A stretch of 64,000 nt of DNA from Sphingobacterium lumbrici (GCF_006476045.1 NZ_SRZY01000030.1:62001-126000); one strand, 5' to 3'; shown: positions 25,754-33,924, counted from the stretch's first letter. A program made the numbers and translations. The notes: generated from the sequence alone by a model not told the origin.

Positions 25754-26278
25754 AAAACTTTCAAATCGGGATGAGCAACACCGCAAAAAATGTTTTTATA
25801 AAGTTGTTTTTTATGGTATAGACTTTCAAATTGAGGTGAGTAACATCGAAAAAAATGAAAGTGTGGAATTTCGATCAGTTGCATATACCTTTCAAATTAT
25901 GTTCTTCAACACCAAGTATCTTCATTGTCATGCTGAATGCAATGAAGCATCTCAAAATATGCTGACATCATCGTGTTCAGATACTTCGGCAGGCCTCAGT
26001 ATGACAAGAAAAACAGTCTGTGCAGATTATCAAACTTGACTAGCAACTTTCAAATTGTAGTTAGCAACACCTAATGTGCAGCAAGTCCTATTTTTCTCCA
26101 GTTGCGCATACCTTGCAAATTGGGATAAGTAGCACCCTAAGAGCCAAATGCAGAAAGCCATTATCAGTTGCGCATACCTTGCAAATTGGGATAAGTAGCA
26201 CCAGCTGGAATTTGCAGCCGAGACTCTATTGCATATACCTTCCAAAAATCTATCCCCTATTTCCTACCCCCTAACACC
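25747..26278 (-). CRISPR. CRISPR-like guide array 2 (seven repeats)
   Basis: 36-bp repeats start at 25747, 25812, 25878, 26036, 26101 and 26167. A seventh, expanded and degenerate copy lies at 26228-26278. Repeats at 26101 and 26167 are identical. Spacers are 29 nt (25783-25811), 30 (25848-25877), 29 (26072-26100), 30 (26137-26166) and 25 (26203-26227). The interval 25914-26035 (122 nt) carries an inserted intergenic repeat, as in array 1. Repeats at 25747, 25812 and 26036 are altered where the guide-side GCAAC should be, so some units may be dead. In minus orientation the array starts with the 64-nt element at 26279-26342 and runs toward the sigma-dCas12f genes. No cas1 or cas2 is present in the window. 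Confidence 0.82.
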
Positions 26279-26342
26279 TAAAATAAAAAAGTATTCAGCG
26301 AGTGGCATATCGCCCTCACCCTACGGCGTCACAAGAAGCCTC
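26279..26342 (-). ncRNA. Conserved 64-nt guide-scaffold/tracrRNA candidate, copy 2
   Basis: This is identical over 64 nt to 25030-25093 and sits directly before the first (expanded) repeat of array 2 in minus orientation. Conservation stops abruptly at GAGGCTTC on the upstream side, as expected if a transcript starts there. In this copy the joined first repeat reads GGTGTTA..., a longer insert, then GGAAGGTATATGCAAT and a 25-nt guide. A scaffold-repeat-guide RNA of about 140 nt could be made without a separate tracrRNA. Confidence 0.6.
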
Positions 26343-26762
26343 AATTATATATTTCACTTTTTTATCAATACCAATACGTCAAAGAACATAGCGATACATT
26401 TCGAAGAGCTACACAAAAGGCAAACCTCTTCCCTGTCGTCTTTCGACAACACCGCATCTTGATTAAAATAAAATGATGGAGATCCTATACGCTTTTAATT
26501 GGTTTTCTTCACGTGGTTTGGCGTTTCATTTAACTATACAGGATCAATGCTCTTTATAAAAAGGGAACAACCCAGATTAATCTGGAGATTTCATAATGTT
26601 TTTAAATAGCCCCTTTCTCATAGTTTATAATTTCATACTGTTTGCAAACTATCTTATTATGACTTTGTTTATATAACAAATATATAAACAAAAAATATAA
26701 AAGCAAAATTTTACAACATTTTTTATTTAATTATTTGCGCAAATAATAATTCTATTTGTTAT
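26343..26762 (+). promoter_or_regulatory. AT-rich regulatory region with two palindromes upstream of the XRE gene
   Basis: The 420-nt gap has no convincing gene. Two inverted repeats lie close to the XRE start: GTTTATAT-N7-ATATAAAC at 26667-26689, and a perfect 18-bp palindrome ATTATTTGCGCAAATAAT at 26730-26747, which ends 15 nt before the GTG. These are likely operators for autoregulation by the XRE protein. The minus-strand promoter of array 2 should also lie here, near 26343-26400, but no clear TAnnTTTG box was found. Confidence 0.6.
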
Positions 26763-27239
26763 GTGAGTATTCCAAACAAAACCATATTAGTGGATATTGG
26801 TAAACAAATCCGTACACGCAGGGAGGAATTATCTTATGCACAGAATGATGTAGCCAATATGACAGGGCTCACCATTAACACTGTTGCGTCACTCGAAAAG
26901 GGTAAAGGTGCAACGTTAAATAACTTTCTGCTAATCTGTCGGGCTTTGGAAATACAGCCTAAGCATATTTTTAAAAGCGACATCAATTTAGAACCGCTTT
27001 ATAGTCTTCCCCCAGATTCAAAAAGACGTATAGAAATCACCCAAAAACTCGACAACCTTGTTTATCACTCTGATTTCTTTGCAAACCCAAAACGTGTCGC
27101 CGATGTCATCCAGGAATTGGACACCGAAAAAAGTGACAGCAACAAATTTTCCGTTTATCTTACCGGCTATTGTAAAGAAGGTGAACTGGAATATATCAAA
27201 GAGGGTAATATCAAAAAGTACATTAAAAAGAAAAGGTAA
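26763..27239 (+). CDS. XRE-family HTH transcriptional regulator
   Basis: The 158-residue protein starts with GTG; the only nearby ATG (26761) runs straight into a stop. Residues 10-65 form a Cro/CI-type HTH (IGKQIRTRREELSYAQNDVANMTGLTINTVASLEKGKG), matching DNA-binding regulators and HipB-like antitoxins. The C-terminal 90 residues are unrecognised; they contain a basic tail (KKYIKKKR) and VYLTGYCKEGELEYIKEGN, a segment reminiscent of HipA N-terminal or small-domain regulators. No hipA-like toxin gene follows. A 63-bp tandem repeat begins 24 nt after its stop. It probably represses its own promoter through the palindrome at 26730-26747. Confidence 0.88.
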   Translation: MSIPNKTILVDIGKQIRTRREELSYAQNDVANMTGLTINTVASLEKGKGATLNNFLLICRALEIQPKHIFKSDINLEPLYSLPPDSKRRIEITQKLDNLVYHSDFFANPKRVADVIQELDTEKSDSNKFSVYLTGYCKEGELEYIKEGNIKKYIKKKR

Positions 27240-27263
27240 CTTCATCATTCAAGTTTGACCAAG

Positions 27264-27704
27264 GCATCCTCCATCACGATTGCCGTAAACGGTATCACCA
27301 ATACGACAAACGTCATACCGATTGCGGCATCCTCCATCACGATTGCCGCAAACGGCATCACCAATACGACAAACGTCATACCGATTGCGGCATCCTCCAT
27401 CACGATCGGGATAAACGGCATCACCAATACGACAAACGTCATACCGATTGAGGCATCCTCCATCACGATCGGGGTAAACGGTATCACGATTGCGACAAAC
27501 GTTATACCGATTGCGGCATCCTCCATCACGATCGAGACAAACGGTATCACCAATACGACAAACGTCATACCGATTGCGACATCCTCCATCACGATCGGGG
27601 TAAACGGTATCACGATTGCGACAAACGTTATACCGATTGAGACATCCTCCATCACGATCGAGACAAACGGCATCACGAATGCGACAAACGTTATACCGAT
27701 TGCG
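27264..27704. repeat. 63-bp tandem repeat, seven copies
   Basis: Units start at 27264, 27327, 27390, 27453, 27516, 27579 and 27642, exactly 63 bp apart. Each is made of three related 21-bp subunits (of the type AAACGGTATCACCAATACGAC). Because 63 and 21 are multiples of three, long open frames run through on both strands: a plus-strand frame of 182 codons from a TTG at 27255, with seven-residue periodicity (ITIxxNG, ITNTTNV, IPIAASS), and two minus-strand frames. None has a convincing start or ribosome site, so I call it a minisatellite rather than a gene. Confidence 0.88.
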
Positions 27705-27823
27705 GCAAACGTTATGCAGAACGGTGAGTATAAACTCACCAAAAACACACAACTCCATACAAATCTTCACATCAAAGTTGGCAGTTACTCATTTAATTGC
27801 TAACTTTAAATCAAAGAACAACC

Positions 27824-28030
27824 ATGCGGACCTTTTGGATATACTTTTCTATTTTTTTGATAATGTGCCTGTTCACGCAATTGTTTCTCTATTTTTCGGC
27901 TCCGGAGAAATATAACTTTGACATTATTCATTGTGCAGGCTATCTCTTTATTATATGTATATCGGCTTTATTGACCTCTTATATTTTGAGAAAACGCAAA
28001 TACTCACATAACAAAAAAGCCAACCTGTAG
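27824..28030 (+). CDS. Small two-helix membrane protein
   Basis: The 68-residue protein starts at ATG 27824, a better choice than an upstream alternative that would begin inside the repeat-flanking sequence. It has two hydrophobic helices, about residues 4-22 (FWIYFSIFLIMCLFTQLFLY) and 36-54 (CAGYLFIICISALLTSYIL), and a basic cytoplasmic tail (RKRKYSHNKKAN). I do not recognise a family. A hairpin at 28019-28035 overlaps its last codons. Its position between the tandem repeat and a convergent peroxiredoxin gene gives no functional hint. Confidence 0.55.
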   Translation: MRTFWIYFSIFLIMCLFTQLFLYFSAPEKYNFDIIHCAGYLFIICISALLTSYILRKRKYSHNKKANL

Positions 28031-28035
28031 TTGGC
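28019..28035 (-). terminator. Terminator of the peroxiredoxin gene
   Basis: The stem GCCAAC-CTGTA-GTTGGC is followed on the minus strand by TTTTTTG. It lies 40 nt past the peroxiredoxin stop and overlaps the end of the small membrane protein gene on the other strand. Confidence 0.7.
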
Positions 28036-28074
28036 CTTCTCTTGATTATTATAATTACTAATTTTTAATTGTTA

Positions 28075-28710
28075 CTATCTATTCGGCTGCGGTGTCGTAC
28101 GTAAATACGGCTTTATCTCTTTAAATCCCTTTGGAAATTTAGCGGGAATATCTTCCGTCCTGATAGCCGGTACAACGATAACATCTTCTCCATCCGTCCA
28201 GTCCGCGGGTGTAGCCACAGAATATTCATCTGTTAACTGCAACGAATCGATCACACGTAAAATCTCATTAAAATTACGACCGGTAGATGCAGGATACGTC
28301 AGCGTCAGTTTAACCTTGCGATCCGGACCAATAATAAAGACAGAACGAACAGTTGCCGTTGCCGAAGCATTGGGATGAATCATGTCGTACAACTCCGCTA
28401 CAGTACGATCCTGATCTGCAATGACCGGGAAGTCTACATTGGTATTCTGAGTCTCGTTAATGTCCTTTATCCAACCAAAATGATCCTCTATAGCATCTAC
28501 ACTCAAAGCCAACACTTTTACATTGCGCTTTTCGAATTCGCTTTTAAGCTGTGCGGTACGACCCAACTCCGTGGTACATACGGGTGTGTAATCCGAAGGG
28601 TGAGAATACAATACGATCCAGCTTCCTTCTGTGTACTCATAAAAATCTATATCTCCTATTGTTGTCTGTGCCCGGAAATTTGGCGCTTGATCTCCTAATC
28701 TTAAACTCAT
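28075..28710 (-). CDS. 1-Cys peroxiredoxin (Prx6 type)
   Basis: From the ATG at 28710 the protein has 211 residues, the normal Prx6 length; a longer TTG-started version is unlikely. The peroxidatic cysteine is C45 in HPSDYTPVCTTELG, the Prx6 form of the PxxxTxxC motif. The C-terminal arm (VPAIRTEDIPAKFPKGFKEIKPYLR) is also characteristic. It reduces hydrogen peroxide and organic hydroperoxides in the cytoplasm, using an external thiol for recycling. It is a single-gene unit with its own terminator. No OxyR site could be assigned by eye. Confidence 0.95.
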   Translation of the reverse strand: MSLRLGDQAPNFRAQTTIGDIDFYEYTEGSWIVLYSHPSDYTPVCTTELGRTAQLKSEFEKRNVKVLALSVDAIEDHFGWIKDINETQNTNVDFPVIADQDRTVAELYDMIHPNASATATVRSVFIIGPDRKVKLTLTYPASTGRNFNEILRVIDSLQLTDEYSVATPADWTDGEDVIVVPAIRTEDIPAKFPKGFKEIKPYLRTTPQPNR

Positions 28711-28834
28711 TTTTATACTATTTAAAACCAATAATCTATTTACCCCACTAATATAGTAGATTTTATTTAATGCCCAAAATATTTTTTAGTACAACTTTGT
28801 TATTTCCACACTAATGGGATCAGGAATGATGCAA

Positions 28835-29221
28835 TTACTTAAGATGCTTGTCAATCGTTGCCAAATGCCCAAAATCTTCAAAAGAAAAATTTCCGGTCTT
28901 GGCAGCTTGATATTCCAGCAATAATTTTGCTTTTTGGAGTAAGATCCTCTCCTTATTCATTAAGCCGTCGTACAGGAACAATAAAGCTAAGGGACGGACT
29001 TGTTCAGATTCCAAACTATCTGCCAACTGCTTTAATTCATCCTCTCCCAATACCAGCAGATCCCCACGCTCCCGTTTAAAAAAATCGCTATATCCCGTTT
29101 CAATGTCAACCGGAGCCTGCGACTCGTCAAAGTCTTCCCACTTCCCTACGACCAACCTTAAAAACTTGCCCATTTCATTGATCCAATTCAGAATCGTGTC
29201 TTTTTCGTATCGTATTCCCAT
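28835..29221 (-). CDS. Conserved small hypothetical protein
   Basis: The 128-residue protein is mostly alpha-helical, acidic in the middle, and lacks a signal peptide or transmembrane helix. It begins MGIRYEKDTILNWINEMGKFLRLVVGKW and contains a helical repeat-like stretch (SLESEQVRPLALLFLYDGLMNKERILLQKAKLLLEYQA). It looks like a genuine gene: good amino acid composition, a separate promoter region and upstream spacing. I do not recognise its family and assign no function. It precedes, on the same strand, the peroxiredoxin gene by 124 nt and follows proA by 111 nt. Confidence 0.7.
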   Translation of the reverse strand: MGIRYEKDTILNWINEMGKFLRLVVGKWEDFDESQAPVDIETGYSDFFKRERGDLLVLGEDELKQLADSLESEQVRPLALLFLYDGLMNKERILLQKAKLLLEYQAAKTGNFSFEDFGHLATIDKHLK

Positions 29222-29250
29222 TCCTTAAAGTTAAAAATAAAAAGTCTAAT

Positions 29251-29332
29251 ACGCGTTACCTGTTACCCGTCACTCGTTACTCAATCCTCGTCACCTGTTA
29301 TGCGTTACGCGTCACGCGTTACCCGTCACGCC
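29251..29332. repeat. Degenerate CGTTAC/CGTCAC short repeats downstream of proA
   Basis: The stretch consists of about ten imperfect 7-10-bp units of the CGTTACCCGTCAC type, running into the proA stop codon, whose last codons (GNGQVR) contain similar bases. It probably arose by slippage. Its lack of stem structure argues against a terminator. Confidence 0.6.
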
Positions 29333-30580
29333 TTACCTCACTTGCCCATTACCCGTTACTAACCATTTTTCAGTCACCAGCTTTTCCAGTGCAAAAGGTC
29401 CTCTGGCATGTAATTTTTGCGTAGAAATTCCTATTTCCGCCCCCAGCCCAAATTCCCCTCCATCCGTAAAACGTGTCGACGCATTCGCATAGACCGCAGC
29501 GGCATCGACTACATTCATAAAAGTAGCGATACGATCCGGGTTAGCCGAAACAATACATTCGGAGTGTTTAGATGAATATGATGCAATATGATCTAAAGCC
29601 TGCTGAAAACTGTCGATCACTTTCACCGAACATTTAAAATCCAGAAATTCCCTTCCAAAATCAGATTCCGTTGCCTCCTGAAGAAGAGGATAGTTCAAAT
29701 TTTTCAATGTTACAAACGCGTCCTTATCTGCAAAAATCTCGACATCGGCGTCTTGTAATAAAGGAGCCACTTTGCGCAGAAAGTTTTCAGACACCCTGCG
29801 GTCCACCAATATTGTATCCAGGGCATTGCAGACCGAAGGGCGCGAAATCTTGGCATTGGCGACAATCTTAGCCGCATCTTCCAGGTTCGCAGTTTCCTCC
29901 ACATAGGTATGACACACACCGGCTCCGGTTTCGATCACCGGTACTTTGGCGTTCTCCCGTACAAAATCGATCAGTGACTGGGATCCCCGCGGAATAATAA
30001 TATCAACATATTTCGTCGCTGTCAGCAACTCAGCGACAAACTTCCGATCCGTGGGAAGGAGCTGAACAATATGCTTATCCAGATCAAACGCAGCGAGAGC
30101 GGTATGAATCAGACCAACTAATATGCTATTGGTAAACCAGGCATCCGAACCGCCCCGCAATAAACATACATTTCCCGACTGCATACAGAGGGCAGCTACA
30201 TCAATGGTTACATTTGGCCGGGATTCGTAAATAACACCCACAACCCCCAACGGCACCGATTTCTTTTCAATACGCAGACCATTATCCAATTGTTTAGCGA
30301 GCAGCACCTTTCCGGCAGGATCTTCCAGTCGGCTTACCGCTATTACACTGTGGGCCAAGCCTTCAATCCGCTCTTTATTCAACACCAGCCGATCATATTT
30401 CGGATCAGCTTTATCTATACGATCCAAATCCTTTTGATTGGCGGCCATAATTTCTTCCGTATTCGCGATCAAAAGAGAAGACAAGCCTGCCAATACGTTT
30501 CGTTTCATTTCTACAGAAAGAGGTTGAATAACCTGTTTTGCACGGCTCGCGTCTTTCAGTTGCTGTTCTATGGTTTCCAT
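29333..30580 (-). CDS. proA: Gamma-glutamyl phosphate reductase
   Basis: At 415 residues this is the usual ProA size (E. coli 417). It catalyses the second step of proline synthesis, NADPH reduction of glutamyl-5-phosphate to glutamate-5-semialdehyde. Visible landmarks are YESRPNVTIDVAALCMQSGN, LLRGGSDAW, VPVIETGAGVCHTYV, the catalytic cysteine in RPSVCNALDTILV, and the end segment FGLGAEIGISTQKLHARGPF. It lies 9 nt after proB on the same strand, so the two form a proBA operon. The C-terminus merges with short CGTTAC repeats but ends in the normal place. Confidence 0.98.
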   Translation of the reverse strand: METIEQQLKDASRAKQVIQPLSVEMKRNVLAGLSSLLIANTEEIMAANQKDLDRIDKADPKYDRLVLNKERIEGLAHSVIAVSRLEDPAGKVLLAKQLDNGLRIEKKSVPLGVVGVIYESRPNVTIDVAALCMQSGNVCLLRGGSDAWFTNSILVGLIHTALAAFDLDKHIVQLLPTDRKFVAELLTATKYVDIIIPRGSQSLIDFVRENAKVPVIETGAGVCHTYVEETANLEDAAKIVANAKISRPSVCNALDTILVDRRVSENFLRKVAPLLQDADVEIFADKDAFVTLKNLNYPLLQEATESDFGREFLDFKCSVKVIDSFQQALDHIASYSSKHSECIVSANPDRIATFMNVVDAAAVYANASTRFTDGGEFGLGAEIGISTQKLHARGPFALEKLVTEKWLVTGNGQVR

Positions 30581-30589
30581 CTCCTATAA

Positions 30590-31621
30590 TTATAAAAGCA
30601 CAATATCATCGGCATGCGCAATTTCTAAATTCCTTTTATTTGCTTCGTTTTTCAGTGTAGACGAATCCAACTTAGACTTGGCAACGGCAAAAATGATTCC
30701 CTCACCGTTGGCGATCTGAAATACCTCACCAACCTCAAAATCCTGCACGACATCCTTCACCCCTACCGCCAATAAACTTTTTCTACTTTGCAACGCCTGT
30801 ATCGCCCCCTCATCCACTGTTACCAGTCCTGAAATCAAACTGCCGCTTGCCAACCATTTATTACGGGAAGATACTTTTTTCTTTTGCGCATAACACACCG
30901 TTCCCGTCTCTCCTTTTACAGCTTTCAATATGCCATTTTCGATCTGCATACTAAAAATAACAGCCTTAATCCCCATTTGATTAGCCAAGCGCGCAAAATT
31001 CAATTTAGAAGTCATTCCACCTAGTCCGACCGCAGACTTCTCCTTGCGTGCTAAAGCAAGTGCAGCCTTATCAATCACCTTAATTTCGGGAATAACCTGA
31101 CCTTTAGCATCCAAAACACCGGGAACCGATGTACTGAAGAGAATCTGTTCGGCTCCGAACCCAACAGCTATTAACGTAGCAAGCTCATCATTATCCGAAA
31201 ATTTGAGCTCCTTATTACTCACCACATCATTTTCATTTGCAATTGGAATAATATTATTTCTCCACAATGTTTCGTAAGTACTTTTTAGCTGGAGAAACTG
31301 ATCCCGGTTTGCAAAATGATGACGTTCACAAAGACTTTGCGCTAAAGCGATTTTAAACGGTTTGAAATACGTTGCATAAGTTCGTACCAATAACGGATTG
31401 CCAATAGCCGCGGCTGCTTTCCGTTCCGAAAGGGTACCACTGTATCCGGGTAAATATCTCTTTCCGGCAGCGACAGCCCCCGAAGATACCAGTACAATAT
31501 TATAGGAAGATTGCAGTTGAGCAGTTTGTCTTGCGATTTCCAAAACGATCTGCTCATCTATTTCGCCATTCGTGGTAATAGAAGCAGAACCGAATTTGAT
31601 AACCAATATTGGCTTCTTCAT
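30590..31621 (-). CDS. proB: Glutamate 5-kinase
   Basis: The protein has 343 residues, an amino-acid-kinase domain (about 1-250), and a C-terminal PUA-like segment (about 262-340, ASGSLISGLVTVDEGA). Key residues are the N-terminal VIKFGSASIT, the VLVSSGAVAAGKR loop, NENDVVSNKELKFSDNDELA and GLGGMTSKLNFARLA. It phosphorylates glutamate to start proline synthesis and is normally inhibited by proline. proA follows after 9 nt. Both N- and C-terminal ends are intact, and the length is slightly shorter than E. coli ProB (367). Confidence 0.97.
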   Translation of the reverse strand: MKKPILVIKFGSASITTNGEIDEQIVLEIARQTAQLQSSYNIVLVSSGAVAAGKRYLPGYSGTLSERKAAAAIGNPLLVRTYATYFKPFKIALAQSLCERHHFANRDQFLQLKSTYETLWRNNIIPIANENDVVSNKELKFSDNDELATLIAVGFGAEQILFSTSVPGVLDAKGQVIPEIKVIDKAALALARKEKSAVGLGGMTSKLNFARLANQMGIKAVIFSMQIENGILKAVKGETGTVCYAQKKKVSSRNKWLASGSLISGLVTVDEGAIQALQSRKSLLAVGVKDVVQDFEVGEVFQIANGEGIIFAVAKSKLDSSTLKNEANKRNLEIAHADDIVLL

Positions 31622-31765
31622 TTAAATTTTATTAAAAATACACGTTTATATTTTGGAAAAATATAAATATATAGCGAATTTTTAACAAAATAAATAAAAT
31701 TTCAATTTTCTGACTCCGTAAAATCCCCCAAAAAAAACCTAATCTATCTGGCAGTGACCGTACCA

Positions 31766-33796
31766 TTACCCAAATCGATCCATATACATTTTTTCTAACG
31801 CGAACATTTCGTCACGTAGCTTAGCAGCTTCCAGAAAATCCATGTCTTTAGCCGCTTTCTCCATACGCTTACGCACCGTATCCACCGCCTTTTTCATATC
31901 CTTCTCGCTCATATACTCCATCAACGGATCAGCAGCCAGCATAGAACCTGCATCCGGTTCAATATATGCCTTCGCTTCTCCCGGCTTATAATCCACCACA
32001 GAAGTTTGCTCCAGAATTTCTTCACGGGTCTTACCCACCGTACGCGGAGTGATGCCGTGTTTTTGATTATAAGCCATCTGCTTATCTCTCCTCCGGTTCG
32101 TTTCCTCGATCGTAACCCGCATACTTGCCGTCACCTTATCCGCATACATAATCACACGTCCTTTATCATTACGCGCCGCACGGCCTATCGTTTGGATAAG
32201 TGATCGTTCCGAACGCAGAAACCCTTCTTTATCCGCATCCAGGATGGCGACCAACGTGACCTCCGGTAAATCTAATCCTTCCCGCAGAAGGTTCACGCCC
32301 ACCAGTACATCAAATTCCCCTAAGCGCAAACCTCGCAGGATTTCCACCCGCTCTAATGTTTTAATCTCGGAGTGAATATAACGTACCTTGATGTTAAGTC
32401 GGCTCATATATTTTGTCAGTTCCTCAGCCATACGTTTTGTTAACGTAGTCGCCAGAATACGCCCCCCTTCCCTGATCGCCTTATCTACCTCTTCCAGAAA
32501 ATCATCAACCTGATTCACAGCAGGTTTTATTTCAATCACCGGATCCAATAAGCCTGTCGGACGGATTACCTGTTCCACGACGACACCCTCCGTCTGCTGC
32601 AGTTCATAGTCTCCGGGCGTAGCCGATACATAGATGGTTTGATTCGTCAACGATTCAAATTCGGGGAAATTCAACGGTCTGTTATCCAGTGCCGCGGGCA
32701 ACCGGAAACCATACTCGACCAACGAAATTTTACGAGAGCGGTCACCGCCATACATCGCGCGGAGCTGGGGTAAGGTAACATGACTCTCATCAATCACCAG
32801 CAGGTAGTCTTCCGGAAAATAATCCAACAAACAGAAAGGCCTCATCCCCGGTTGCCTGCCGTCAAAGAATCTGGAGTAGTTCTCAATTCCTGAGCAGTAT
32901 CCCAGTTCGCGCATCATTTCCAGATCATAGTTCACACGCTCTTCGAGCCGCTTTGCCTCCAACATTTTCCCCGCTTCTTCCAACTGCGTTTTCCGCTGCA
33001 CCAATTCTTCCTGAATCTGCCAGATAGATTCCGTAAATTTATCCTTAGGTGTCACGAACAGATTGGCCGGGAACAGGGATAATGCTTCATGCTTAACCAA
33101 AGTTTTTCCACTGCCGGGATCGATTTCGCTCAGTTCATCAATTTCATCGCCAAAAAATGATATACGATAAGCAATATCAAGATAAGCGGGATACACATCC
33201 ACCGTATCCCCTTTAACCCGAAAAGTTCCCCGCTTAAAATCAGTCGTTGTCCGGGAATACAGAATTTCAACCAACTTATGCAAAAATGCGTTGCGTGAAA
33301 CCGTAGTACCAACACCAAACCTAAAAATAGAACGCGAAAAATCTTCCGGATTCCCCATACCGTAGATACACGATACAGAAGAAACCACAATAACATCTCT
33401 ACGGCCCGACATCAGTGCCGATGTCGTTGCCAGACGCAACTTTTCAATCTCCTCATTAATGGCTAAATCCTTCTCAATATACGTATTCGAAGAAGCTATA
33501 AAAGCTTCGGGTTGGTAATAATCGTAATAGGAAACAAAGTACTGAACAGAATTTTCCGGGAAGAATTGTTTAAATTCGCCATACAGCTGAGCCGCCAATG
33601 TCTTATTATGACTCAATATCAATGTTGGTTTTTGAGTTTGTTGAATCACATTGGCAACAGTAAATGTTTTACCCGATCCGGTTACCCCCAATAGCGTTTG
33701 ATAGTGCTCTCCGTCATTCACCCCGGCCACTAATTCCCGGATAGCCTGCGGCTGATCCCCTGTCGGTTTATACTCAGATGTTAATTGAAATTCCAT
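31766..33796 (-). CDS. uvrB: Excinuclease ABC subunit B
   Basis: The 676-residue protein has the full UvrB architecture: Walker A GVTGSGKT near residue 38, the beta-hairpin region with YYDYYQPEAFI, the DEAD-type DESH box, helicase motif VI (QTIGRAARN), and a C-terminal UVR domain (about 630-670, KKAVDTVRKRMEKAAKDMDFLEAAKLRDEM) that binds UvrC. It loads onto damaged DNA with UvrA and positions UvrC for incision in nucleotide excision repair. It is a lone gene with no repair partner nearby, as is common. Confidence 0.98.
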   Translation of the reverse strand: MEFQLTSEYKPTGDQPQAIRELVAGVNDGEHYQTLLGVTGSGKTFTVANVIQQTQKPTLILSHNKTLAAQLYGEFKQFFPENSVQYFVSYYDYYQPEAFIASSNTYIEKDLAINEEIEKLRLATTSALMSGRRDVIVVSSVSCIYGMGNPEDFSRSIFRFGVGTTVSRNAFLHKLVEILYSRTTTDFKRGTFRVKGDTVDVYPAYLDIAYRISFFGDEIDELSEIDPGSGKTLVKHEALSLFPANLFVTPKDKFTESIWQIQEELVQRKTQLEEAGKMLEAKRLEERVNYDLEMMRELGYCSGIENYSRFFDGRQPGMRPFCLLDYFPEDYLLVIDESHVTLPQLRAMYGGDRSRKISLVEYGFRLPAALDNRPLNFPEFESLTNQTIYVSATPGDYELQQTEGVVVEQVIRPTGLLDPVIEIKPAVNQVDDFLEEVDKAIREGGRILATTLTKRMAEELTKYMSRLNIKVRYIHSEIKTLERVEILRGLRLGEFDVLVGVNLLREGLDLPEVTLVAILDADKEGFLRSERSLIQTIGRAARNDKGRVIMYADKVTASMRVTIEETNRRRDKQMAYNQKHGITPRTVGKTREEILEQTSVVDYKPGEAKAYIEPDAGSMLAADPLMEYMSEKDMKKAVDTVRKRMEKAAKDMDFLEAAKLRDEMFALEKMYMDRFG

Positions 33797-33924
33797 ATTA
33801 CTTCGTGAAGTGTAAACTTAATAAAAATGTTCGTCATCTTATTATTCCATACAATTAATGTCGCCTGAAATAAACATTCAATGATTTTTTTTGTTAAATT
33901 GGTAGAAATTAAAACCAATACGCT

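Noticed and set aside
25587-26039. A 150-codon plus-strand frame overlapping the toxin and array 2
   Set aside because: It is out of frame with the toxin, covers the CRISPR-like repeats, and shows no coding character.
24624-26278. Arrays as an ordinary defence CRISPR-Cas locus
   Set aside because: No cas1, cas2 or active nuclease is present, and the repeats are too diverged for a locus acquiring spacers.
27245-27803. Long open frames on both strands through the 63-bp repeats as real genes
   Set aside because: A stop-free repeat with period divisible by three opens several frames at once. None has a proper start signal or recognisable domain.
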